A stretch of DNA of 64,000 nt from Paenibacillus sp. FSL K6-1330 (GTDB taxonomy: Bacteria > Bacillota > Bacilli > Paenibacillales > Paenibacillaceae), in contig NZ_CP150269.1 of assembly GCF_037976825.1 (NCBI RefSeq), positions 4,663,501 to 4,727,500 on the forward strand, in the 5' to 3' direction. The position numbers and the translations under genes were made by a program. Positions 18,106-25,630 of this stretch are shown one piece after another. Each line of letters starts with the position of its first letter. Positions within the stretch are counted from its first letter, which is position 1. The notes beneath the pieces were generated by a model that did not search any database, was not told the origin of the DNA, and saw nothing but the letters and a program-made list of their open reading frames with translations.

Positions 18106-19446
18106 TTATTTAAGCTGATCTAGTACAGCTTTCGTTTGCTGATTCAACGATTTCACATCGGGAGACTTCGCGGGCTCATCGCTCAGCTGATATTTGTGCT
18201 TTAGTTCAAGCGTTGCCCTCACCCGGTCGTTCAGCATCTCCTCCGGGATTACGCCGCTATCAACAGCCTTGGTCAATGCTTGAATGACCGCTTCTTCTAA
18301 TGCATATTCATGTCCAATCAGAATCATGTTGCTCCCTGCGACGACGGACTTCACGGAAGCCTCCCCTACGTCCGTGCTGCCGGAAATAGCCCCCATTGTC
18401 ATATCATCCGTTATAACGACACCTTTAAACCCCATTTCTTCCCTTAACAAATCGTTAATGACGGGTTTCGAATAGGAAGATGGCGTATCCGGATCAATGC
18501 CCTTCATCAGCAGATGCGCAACCATGACCACATCGGCCCCTTCATCAATCGCTTGTTGAAAAGGTACCAGCTCCACTTCATGCAGACGCTTTAGATCATG
18601 GTCAACAACAGGCAGACCGAGATGGGAATCGACCGAAGTATCGCCATGCCCAGGAAAATGCTTCACTACAGGAACGACACCATTCTTCTGTATCCCCTTC
18701 ATGGAGGCGACCCCCTGCGCACTTACGGTTTCTGCTGTGGTGCCAAAGGCTCGATCGCCGATAACCGGATTGTTCGGGTTGCTATGAATATCCAGCACCG
18801 GGGCAAAAACCATATTGAGTCCGACTCCCGACACCTTTTGCGCGATAAGACCACCAACACGATTGGTCAGTGCAAGATCCCCGTTGCTTCCGATTTTGCC
18901 GCTTGACGGCAGCTTCACATATTCATCGGGAAAACGGGTAACCCGTCCACCCTCCTCATCAATACTCAGCCATAGCGGCACAGGATTCACGGCATTTGCC
19001 TTCTTCAGCTCATTCAATAGGTCTACTGACTGCTGTACGCTATCGATATTATCCTTAAAAAGGATAAATCCGCCTACATGGTAATCCTCCAGCAATCTGC
19101 GCGAGGTATCATCCAAGGCAGTCCCTTCAATTCCAACCAGCACCAGCTGGCCGATCTTCTCCTTGACGGTCATGCTATTCAGAAGCTCAGCTACCGCATC
19201 TTCAGGCTCGTTCTCAGGCAATTTCCCGTCCTCGCCTTCGTTGTCCGTGCTGCCTGATGAAGACGTTGACCCGTCTTCATTATCTGGAGAAGGAGTCTGC
19301 GGCTCCTGCACTTGCTCCGAAGGCGAAGCTCCTGGTCCGTTGTCCCCAGGGTTGCTTGGTTCGGCTTCGCCCCGACAACCTGCCACAGCCAATAGCAAGA
19401 TGACAACCAGCATCGTTAAGCACATCCATTTTGTCCTACGCTTCAA
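18106..19446 (-). CDS. nagZ: GH3 beta-N-acetylhexosaminidase lipoprotein (NagZ-like)
   Basis: About 446 residues from a TTG at 19446 that follows AAGGTG closely. A lipoprotein signal with lipobox AVAGC (Cys24) precedes an acidic Ser/Pro-rich linker to about residue 80. The GH3 barrel then shows LWLSIDEEGGRVTRF, the catalytic His-Asp motif KHFPGHGDTSVDSH, and the nucleophile aspartate in GVVITDDMTMGAI. It cleaves N-acetylglucosamine from muropeptides or wall fragments outside the membrane, in wall recycling. Monocistronic. Confidence 0.93.
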   Translation of the reverse strand: MKRRTKWMCLTMLVVILLLAVAGCRGEAEPSNPGDNGPGASPSEQVQEPQTPSPDNEDGSTSSSGSTDNEGEDGKLPENEPEDAVAELLNSMTVKEKIGQLVLVGIEGTALDDTSRRLLEDYHVGGFILFKDNIDSVQQSVDLLNELKKANAVNPVPLWLSIDEEGGRVTRFPDEYVKLPSSGKIGSNGDLALTNRVGGLIAQKVSGVGLNMVFAPVLDIHSNPNNPVIGDRAFGTTAETVSAQGVASMKGIQKNGVVPVVKHFPGHGDTSVDSHLGLPVVDHDLKRLHEVELVPFQQAIDEGADVVMVAHLLMKGIDPDTPSSYSKPVINDLLREEMGFKGVVITDDMTMGAISGSTDVGEASVKSVVAGSNMILIGHEYALEEAVIQALTKAVDSGVIPEEMLNDRVRATLELKHKYQLSDEPAKSPDVKSLNQQTKAVLDQLK

Positions 19447-19560
19447 CTTGTCACCTTCCTTCAAATTCACACTATTATATTCGTCCTCTGTTCCACAGAG
19501 TCCTTCCATCATAACATGATTTCCTTACAGCCCAAACCAAGCCTAAGCTGCCCGCCTAAG

Positions 19561-19590
19561 AAAGAAAAAAGAGCCGCATCGACAACGGCC
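19561..19590 (-). terminator. Terminator of the 51-residue gene
   Basis: GCCG (19573-19576) pairs with CGGC (19586-19589). On the minus strand the stem is followed by TCTTTTTTCTTT. The stem is short. Confidence 0.55.
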
Positions 19591-19599
19591 CTTCTTCGC

Positions 19600-19755
19600 C
19601 TATTTAAGCAGTCCAAGCTTACGGGCTTGCTCCTCGGTTAATATAAACTGCTCCGTGTCCCATACTTCATCCTCATCCGTTCTTCCGAACATCAGCATGA
19701 TATCTTCCCATATATTCTTTTGCATCGCCTCAGCTTGCGTGATAATCACTTTCAT
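19600..19755 (-). CDS. Small hypothetical protein (51 residues)
   Basis: Starts MKVIITQAEAMQKNIWEDIM and continues with an acidic segment ending EEQARKLGLLK. The start at 19755 is chosen because AAGGAAAGGA lies upstream; a longer frame to 19833 has no such box. Charged, soluble, no known family. It lies between DegV and NagZ genes with its own terminator. Confidence 0.65.
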   Translation of the reverse strand: MKVIITQAEAMQKNIWEDIMLMFGRTDEDEVWDTEQFILTEEQARKLGLLK

Positions 19756-19829
19756 GTGAACGTCATTCCTTTCCTTGGAATCATCTCCTACTACATATAC
19801 AACCATCACAGGTCGTATAGAATCGAAAA

Positions 19830-19862
19830 ACAAACAAAAGCCTGCAGATAGTATCTGCAGGC
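19830..19862 (-). terminator. Terminator of degV
   Basis: Near-perfect 11-bp stem GCCTGCAGATA/TATCTGCAGGC (19840-19862), followed on the minus strand by TTTTGTTTG. Confidence 0.8.
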
Positions 19863-19878
19863 AGGAACTGTACTATAA

Positions 19879-20739
19879 CTAGGAATAAGCAGGATGATAT
19901 TTAATCCACGACATCGCAATGGTGCCCTCGCCGGCATGGATGCCCGCAACGGGAATAAAGGTCATAATTTCGGTTTTCAACGCCGGATGGGCCCCGCTAA
20001 TTTCCTTCTGGATTTCTTCGGCCTCTTCTACGTTGTTTGCGTGCATGATGCAGACCTTTTTAATTTTCTGTAAATCCAGTTTCATAAGTTCCAGCATTCT
20101 CTGCTTGGCCTTCTTGAACGTTCGGATCTTCTCTTCCACAATGACTTTGCCTTCATCAAAACGCAGCAGCAGATGAATGCGGAGCAGATTGCTGAGAAGA
20201 AGCTGGGTGCCGGATACCCGACCGCTGCTGTGAAGCCGGTGCAGGCTTGCCGGAATAAGGTAGAACGACATGTTTTGCACCATGGACTGGATTTTATCTT
20301 TTATCATCTGCACGGTATCCCCTTGGCTATGCCAGTGAATCCCGGACATGATCATTTCGCGTACCGGAAACGCTCCCGCTTGAGAATCGATGCCAACCAC
20401 GGGTACCTCGGCAATCTCTGCTGCCTGCATAGATGAATTCAATGTTCCGCTGAGCTCGGATGAACAGTGAATGGCGATAATATCATCATACTTCACTTTC
20501 AGGGATTCATATAATTCGATGAATTCACCGATTGGAGGTTGTGAACTGCTGACTTTCGGTTCATCTTTCATTCTTTCATAAAAGGTCTCTGCCGAGATGT
20601 CAATTCCTTCCCTGTACGCCTCCTGTCCAAGTATCAACCTCAAAGGTACAATATAAATATGATTTTCCTTGGCGAATTCAGGATCGATTGTACTCGTGCT
20701 GTCGGTTACCCAAGCTATGGATCTCATTATCGTGTTCAC
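19879..20739 (-). CDS. DegV family fatty-acid-binding protein
   Basis: About 286 residues. The N-terminal AWVTDSTSTI, then VSSSQPPIGEF and the SSELSGTLNSS segment, are the DegV/FakB lipid-head-group contacts; the C-terminal half contains HRLHSSGRVSG. FakB-type proteins carry an acyl group for a FakA kinase; no fakA lies nearby. The start is either GTG 20739 or the ATG four codons later, with no strong box to decide. It ends at its own terminator. Confidence 0.9.
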   Translation of the reverse strand: MNTIMRSIAWVTDSTSTIDPEFAKENHIYIVPLRLILGQEAYREGIDISAETFYERMKDEPKVSSSQPPIGEFIELYESLKVKYDDIIAIHCSSELSGTLNSSMQAAEIAEVPVVGIDSQAGAFPVREMIMSGIHWHSQGDTVQMIKDKIQSMVQNMSFYLIPASLHRLHSSGRVSGTQLLLSNLLRIHLLLRFDEGKVIVEEKIRTFKKAKQRMLELMKLDLQKIKKVCIMHANNVEEAEEIQKEISGAHPALKTEIMTFIPVAGIHAGEGTIAMSWIKYHPAYS

Positions 20740-20877
20740 GTCTCGCTTTCGTGTAGTAAGAAGTAGGAAAGGAAGCGATTTAAGCCTCTAAATTCATCAT
20801 ATCTTACCCTTACAGCGCATTGCAAACGAAAGGAATGTGATTTCATATCCTACACATAGGTTCGCCACACAAAAGCC

Positions 20878-21231
20878 TTATTTTCGCTCTGCGTTATACC
20901 CCTTTTCTCCAAAAGGTTCCAGCTGTTCAATCCAATATGCCTCCCGTTTGCTGACCGCGTCCTTCAGATCATAGAACGGATCTTGCTTCGGCTCAATCGT
21001 CTCCAGAATCTCGAAGACAAAAGCATCCTCACCATACTCATTCCATTCCCGCTGAAGCGTCTTATTGTAGCTTGTTCCCATCTGCAGCTCGAATCGTTTG
21101 CCGTTCATGGTCTTCAAGTTATTCGTTCCGGCAACAAATACCTTGCCGTTCTTTGTGTTTCGAATTTGATACACGCCTGCTTCAATCTTGATTTCCTTAT
21201 ACATTTGATTTAGTTCCTGTCTGCGGTTCAT
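20878..21231 (-). CDS. GIY-YIG-fold small protein
   Basis: 117 residues. AGVYQIRNTKNGKVFVAG replaces the canonical GIY...YIG pair; later come YNKTLQREWNEYG, a glutamate in FVFEILE, and a C-terminal GYNAE. This fits a divergent GIY-YIG nuclease-like domain, but catalysis is uncertain because the motif residues are altered. AGGAGG lies 10 bases before the ATG. It is 27 bp behind the DUF2087 regulator gene in the same direction, a pairing I recall from other Bacilli, and they probably work together. Confidence 0.75.
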   Translation of the reverse strand: MNRRQELNQMYKEIKIEAGVYQIRNTKNGKVFVAGTNNLKTMNGKRFELQMGTSYNKTLQREWNEYGEDAFVFEILETIEPKQDPFYDLKDAVSKREAYWIEQLEPFGEKGYNAERK

Positions 21232-21258
21232 GGCGTTAAAACCTCCTAATCTTAGCGT

Positions 21259-22026
21259 TTATGTCGTTAACCAGTACTGGCTTCCATCATCCGTGCGATT
21301 CAAAAAACCATATTCGATCAAATATCGGCGAATGGTCACATAATCGGGATTGTCTCTTCCGATCGTATCGTTGATTTCCTGTTCGGAATACAAGACATCC
21401 GGTTTAAAACGGGCAGCGATTTCTCGTAAAACGACGTACTTTTGTTTCTCTTTGAGCTTAAATGTCTTCAGCGGGCCATCGGTCCCTTCGGGAAACACCT
21501 TGGCCAGGATCGCTTGCCTCTCTTCTTCCGTAACATTGTAGCGCTCATCCACCATTTTGGCCTGCTTTGGAATTTCCACGAATGCCGGTGCATGGTCATC
21601 CTTCTCCTTCAGCAGCTCCATTAAAGTCAGCAGCACCTTGGACTGTCTTTCCTTCTCCTTCAGGGCAAACCGGTGATTGCGAATCGTCGATGCACTGCCT
21701 ATGCCGAGCTCCTGTTGTACCTCTTTATCGTTCTTGCCTTGGTAGAAGAGCTGCAGCAATCGATTCTGATGCTCGGTCAGTCCAGTCAGCTTCTTATCGA
21801 GGCCAGAAAAATACTGAAATACGGAGCCATGCTCCCGGCGGATATGAACCGTCATGTATCGTTCTGACTCATATAACACATCTTGGTCCGGGTAGATGAT
21901 CCCTTTCTCAATCGTCTTGCCACACAGGAGGCATACCCATACGGGCCCTTCGTCGATATAGCCTTGTTTAAGTTCATCTATAGAAGCATTCCAGAAACGC
22001 TCGTTCGGATCCATTGCAAACACCAC
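21259..22026 (-). CDS. LuxR-type HTH regulator with DUF2087 domain
   Basis: About 255 residues. The N-terminal part has a CLLCG zinc-like motif and a later HIRREHG. A LuxR-like HTH follows at about 82-128 (LTEHQNRLLQLFYQGKNDKE, ASTIRNHRFALKEK). The C-terminal DUF2087 domain is about residues 170-255, with VLREIAARFKPDVLYSEQEI. The start is GTG 22026 or ATG 22014, with no strong ribosome box. A good promoter overlapped by an inverted repeat lies just upstream, suggesting self-regulation. Cotranscribed with the GIY-YIG gene. Confidence 0.82.
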   Translation of the reverse strand: MVFAMDPNERFWNASIDELKQGYIDEGPVWVCLLCGKTIEKGIIYPDQDVLYESERYMTVHIRREHGSVFQYFSGLDKKLTGLTEHQNRLLQLFYQGKNDKEVQQELGIGSASTIRNHRFALKEKERQSKVLLTLMELLKEKDDHAPAFVEIPKQAKMVDERYNVTEEERQAILAKVFPEGTDGPLKTFKLKEKQKYVVLREIAARFKPDVLYSEQEINDTIGRDNPDYVTIRRYLIEYGFLNRTDDGSQYWLTT

Positions 22027-22045
22027 TTTTCAATTAGTTATTTAT

Positions 22046-22080
22046 ATAGACATTTTATATTTTTGTCTATGATATGTCAA
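22046..22080 (-). promoter_or_regulatory. SigA promoter overlapped by an inverted repeat
   Basis: On the minus strand TTGACA (22075-22080) and TAAAAT (22052-22057) are 17 bp apart. ATAGACA (22046-22052) and TGTCTAT (22064-22070) form a perfect 7-bp inverted repeat across the spacer and -10 box, a likely operator for the adjacent DUF2087 regulator. Confidence 0.75.
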
Positions 22081-22171
22081 TCACCCTCCACCTCGATATA
22101 ATATTTCTTCCTCCCTTATGTGGAACCTGCTAGAATAGAGGTTGCTGCTGTAAAATTTAGGGGGTATCATC

Positions 22172-23470
22172 ATGGGTTTCATTCAACAGTCGGCAAAAGA
22201 AATGCATTCTTGGCCGCGTAACATCAAGCTGTTTTTTCTAGCTAACGTGTTGTATCAGATCGGTACCGGCATGTTTAGCGTGCTCTACAATTTGTACATA
22301 CAAGGCCTTGGATATAATGACTCCATGAATGGAACAGTGGTCAGTATTCAATCCCTGGCCACGGCACTGATGTTCATTCCGATTGGCCTGATCGGAGACC
22401 GTGGCAGCCGCAAACGAATCCTCGTCCTTGGGGCGTTGTTAAGCGGTGCAGGACTGATCGCGCGCTCTTTTCTTGAAAGCGAGTTCAGCTTGCTTGGTCT
22501 TGCAATATATACCGGTTTATTCGCATCCTTTTTTCAGGTGCTGGCTATCCCCTTTCTAGCGGAAAACACGGCGAAAGCGGCTCGCATGCGGATCTTTAGC
22601 ATCCACGCCTCGCTTGTTCTTGCTTCTCAAGTGCTCGGAAGCATGGGAGGCGGATTCTTGGCGGATGCCCTGCAGGCCGTTGGTATGAACAAGGTCGGCA
22701 GCTTGAAAACCGCGCTTTTCATAGGCGGCCTGGCAACCTTTGCGGCGTTTATCCCGCTTTTGTTCACAACCGATCAGAAGGCCGAGGAGATACAGGCACT
22801 GGATGCACCGCTTACTGATCATCAACCAGCTCAGGCAGGAGGAGCTGTTAACACCTCCGGTTTGGGGGATTACAAAGTCATCGGTCAGTTCGCGCTTGCC
22901 CAATTGTTAATCGGCCTGGGATCAGGGCTTGTCGTGCCTTATTTGAATTTATATTTTACCAACCGCTTCTCGGTATCGTTATCGGCAGTCGGAATTCTGA
23001 TATCACTCGGACAAGTCATGACAATCGTATCGATGCTGATCGGACCTACACTGGTGAATCGGGTGGGAGCCGTCAGGGCCGTGGTGCTCTTTCAAGTCCT
23101 ATCCTTGCCCTTCCTGCTGTTAACCGGGTTTACGAACGTACTCCTCATCGCATCGGTCGGCTTCCTGTTCCGCCAAGCCCTGATGAATGCCGCCAATCCG
23201 ATACAGTCCTCTATTCTGATCGACCGCGTACCGGATCACCGAAGAGGAATCGCCAATTCGGTCACGCAAACAGCCTTCATGCTGGGCTGGGCTACCATGG
23301 GACCCGTACAATCTAAACTCGTCACCACTTACGGCAGCTATTGGGGATATGCGATCACATTTTGTATTACCGGAACGCTATATGTTGTATCTTCGTTTCT
23401 ATACTACCGAATGTTCCGTGAGCGAAAGAGCAGCAGCCTCTCCTCCTCTGATACTACCGCTACTCTCTAA
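22172..23470 (+). CDS. MFS transporter
   Basis: 432 residues, about 12 membrane helices with a cytoplasmic loop near residues 205-230. The motif-A-like segment GLIGDRGSRKRILVLG lies after helix 2. GGGGG is 7 bases ahead of the ATG at 22172. It is divergent from the DUF2087 regulator and could be its target. Substrate unknown. It ends over the 3' end of a degraded gene on the other strand. Confidence 0.85.
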   Translation: MGFIQQSAKEMHSWPRNIKLFFLANVLYQIGTGMFSVLYNLYIQGLGYNDSMNGTVVSIQSLATALMFIPIGLIGDRGSRKRILVLGALLSGAGLIARSFLESEFSLLGLAIYTGLFASFFQVLAIPFLAENTAKAARMRIFSIHASLVLASQVLGSMGGGFLADALQAVGMNKVGSLKTALFIGGLATFAAFIPLLFTTDQKAEEIQALDAPLTDHQPAQAGGAVNTSGLGDYKVIGQFALAQLLIGLGSGLVVPYLNLYFTNRFSVSLSAVGILISLGQVMTIVSMLIGPTLVNRVGAVRAVVLFQVLSLPFLLLTGFTNVLLIASVGFLFRQALMNAANPIQSSILIDRVPDHRRGIANSVTQTAFMLGWATMGPVQSKLVTTYGSYWGYAITFCITGTLYVVSSFLYYRMFRERKSSSLSSSDTTATL

Positions 23471-24060
23471 CCTCAACCCGCAGAGGTTTCACATGTAGCG
23501 GAACAGCCCCATTGGCTACAGCCATGATCCGGGCCTGAAAGCTTCCCTTATTCCGGAAGACAGGCCCCATATCGGATTGTCCACCTCAACGGAGATCCGG
23601 TATTGTTGATTCCCGTCATCATACCATTCGTTTACATCGGCTGTTCCGGTGAACCACCGGGGAAATCGAAACTGCAAAAGCCCCTCATAAAACCTCCGCT
23701 CCCCCATTGAATGCGAATTTCGCTGTTAGTCCCCGCGGATATCCGGAAATCGACCGCCAAGTGCTGTTTATTCCCTAAATAATCCACGACACGGCTGCGC
23801 TGTGTATTATAGATCATCGTGGCATCAAACCACCTCTAAATACCCGGAAAATCAAAGCGGCGACACCACGTCATCCGTTTCTCTTCCCCATTCATCCGAG
23901 TAAGCATAATTCTCAATCACAAACGGGATCCTTTTCCCTAATTCGGAAACACAGCTTATCCATATCCGTCTTGATAGCAAGTTCAACATAGATCGGATTT
24001 CTCTTTATGTGCTTTAGCTCCCCTTGGAAAGTCCTTTAAGTCTTCAGCCGGACACCTCTG
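23460..24060 (-). pseudogene. DUF4166-like gene with several frameshifts
   Basis: Reading the minus strand, homologous-looking protein runs through changing frames: NPIYVELAIKTDMDKLCFRI, then PFVIENYAYSDEWGRET, then TWCRRFDFPGI (in-frame stop), FDATMIYNTQRSRVVDYLG, GLLQFRFPRWFTGTADVNEW, and a C-terminus PVFRNKGSFQARIMAVANG ending at a stop at 23460-23462. I count at least four frame changes and one stop. The pieces in order match what I remember of DUF4166 proteins. No intact start is left. The 3' end overlaps the convergent MFS gene by about 10 bp. Confidence 0.75.
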
Positions 24061-24184
24061 CTCTCTATGCGACAACATTCAGTTTACATTCAGCCGCGTT
24101 TAAGAAAGATATCAGGAACGATTGATAGGATAGATTTCGTAAGCAAACAAGCAAACGAATGATCGAGAGAAACGAGGTGGAATC

Positions 24185-24898
24185 ATGACGACCCCATTGA
24201 AATACCGGAACGAGCTGAAATTTTTTGTGAATATTCACCAGTACCAAATCATCCGTCAACGATTGAGAAATCTGGTGACCTACGATCAGCATGCAGGACT
24301 CGGCGGGGAATATCACATTCGAAGTTTGTACTTTGATGATATCAACAACAAAGCGTTATACGAGAAGCTGGCTGGGGTTCGGGACCGGGTGAAATACCGC
24401 ATCCGCATCTACAACGTAACCGACGACACCATTCATTTTGAGAAAAAAATCAAATTCCGGGATTACATCGCCAAGCTGAAGGAGCCGCTTACAAGGGAGC
24501 TGGTTGATCAGATCATGGCCGGTCAATACGAATGCCTCTATCAACCAGACAAGCCATTGATGATGGAGCTGTATCACGAGATGAAGCATAAGCTGATGCG
24601 GCCCAAGGTCATTGTCGATTATGTCCGGGAGCCGTATGTCTGTCCTAACGGAAATGTCCGGATTACGTTTGATAAGGAGCTTCGAACCGGCCTGCACTCC
24701 ACGGATCTGTTCAATCGGAATCTGCTGCCCATCCGGGCGATCGATGAGAATCTGATCATACTGGAAGTCAAATATGACGAGTATATCCCGGATTACATCA
24801 AAATCGCGCTGCAGCTGGAAGGACTGGGCCGTCAATCGGCCTCCAAGTACGTGATGTGCCGCAAATTTCTGAAATATAACACATGGGAGGATCAATAA
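24185..24898 (+). CDS. VTC-domain protein (polyphosphate polymerase fold)
   Basis: 237 residues covering one VTC domain: KYRNELKFFVN at the start, YHIRSLYFDD, RVKYRIRIYN, HFEKKIKF, then VIVDYVREPYV, VRITFDKELRTG and ILEVKYDEYIP. The basic and acidic tunnel residues of VTC/CYTH enzymes appear kept, so polyphosphate or a related nucleotide reaction is possible. GAGGTGG lies close to the ATG. It is the first gene of a tight operon with DUF4956 and CotH genes. Confidence 0.9.
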   Translation: MTTPLKYRNELKFFVNIHQYQIIRQRLRNLVTYDQHAGLGGEYHIRSLYFDDINNKALYEKLAGVRDRVKYRIRIYNVTDDTIHFEKKIKFRDYIAKLKEPLTRELVDQIMAGQYECLYQPDKPLMMELYHEMKHKLMRPKVIVDYVREPYVCPNGNVRITFDKELRTGLHSTDLFNRNLLPIRAIDENLIILEVKYDEYIPDYIKIALQLEGLGRQSASKYVMCRKFLKYNTWEDQ

Positions 24899-24901
24899 TT
24901 C

Positions 24902-25612
24902 ATGAACACCACATCTACATCAAGCAGTACGAGCACCACCAATTTTTCGGATATCATCAAAAACTCCGTCATGGAAAACTTCGTATCCGATATCAGCATC
25001 GCCAAAATCCTGATTACGCTGTCCGTTTCTTTCGTTATCGGGCTATTTATTTATCTGCTCTATAAAAGAGTCTTCAGCGGCGTGCTGTATTCCAAAAGCT
25101 TTAATGTGTCTCTGATCGGGATGACCATGATCACGGCCGTTGTCATCATTGCCATTAACTCAAATCTCGTGCTCTCGCTCGGTATGGTCGGCGCACTCTC
25201 CATCGTCCGTTTCCGTACGCCCATCAAGGATCCAACCGATCTGATCTTCCTGTTCTGGGCCGCGGTTGCCGGGATCGTAACCGGAGCCGGGTTCTACACG
25301 CTGGCAGCCATCGGCTCCATCGCAGTCGGTCTTATCCTGTTCTTCTTCATTAAAAAAGCAACAGTGAATACGCCTTATCTGCTCGTGATTCATTGCGATA
25401 ATGAGCAGAGCGAGCAATCCGTAAAAGAACAAATCGGTCAAGCCGTGAAGCGTTATAATCTGAAGCAAAAAACCGTGACGCCAGGCAGCATTGAACTGAC
25501 ACTGGAAGTAAGGCTGCGTGACGCCGAAGGCCAGTTCGTAAACAAGCTGTCCCAGCTCCCGGGTGTCCATAACGCGGTACTGATCAGTTACAGTGGCGAC
25601 TATGTATCCTAA
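24902..25612 (+). CDS. DUF4956 membrane protein
   Basis: 236 residues. A Ser/Thr-rich start, then four membrane helices (about residues 32-165) including the conserved LGMVGALSIVRFRTPIKDP segment, and a soluble C-terminal domain of about 80 residues ending LPGVHNAVLISYSGD, with a ferredoxin-like look. It starts 3 bp after the VTC gene. The arginine-rich loop and the constant VTC partnership suggest a membrane partner of the polymerase; the biochemical role is unknown. Confidence 0.88.
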   Translation: MNTTSTSSSTSTTNFSDIIKNSVMENFVSDISIAKILITLSVSFVIGLFIYLLYKRVFSGVLYSKSFNVSLIGMTMITAVVIIAINSNLVLSLGMVGALSIVRFRTPIKDPTDLIFLFWAAVAGIVTGAGFYTLAAIGSIAVGLILFFFIKKATVNTPYLLVIHCDNEQSEQSVKEQIGQAVKRYNLKQKTVTPGSIELTLEVRLRDAEGQFVNKLSQLPGVHNAVLISYSGDYVS

Positions 25613-25630
25613 GTCAGGCGGTGGGCAGAG

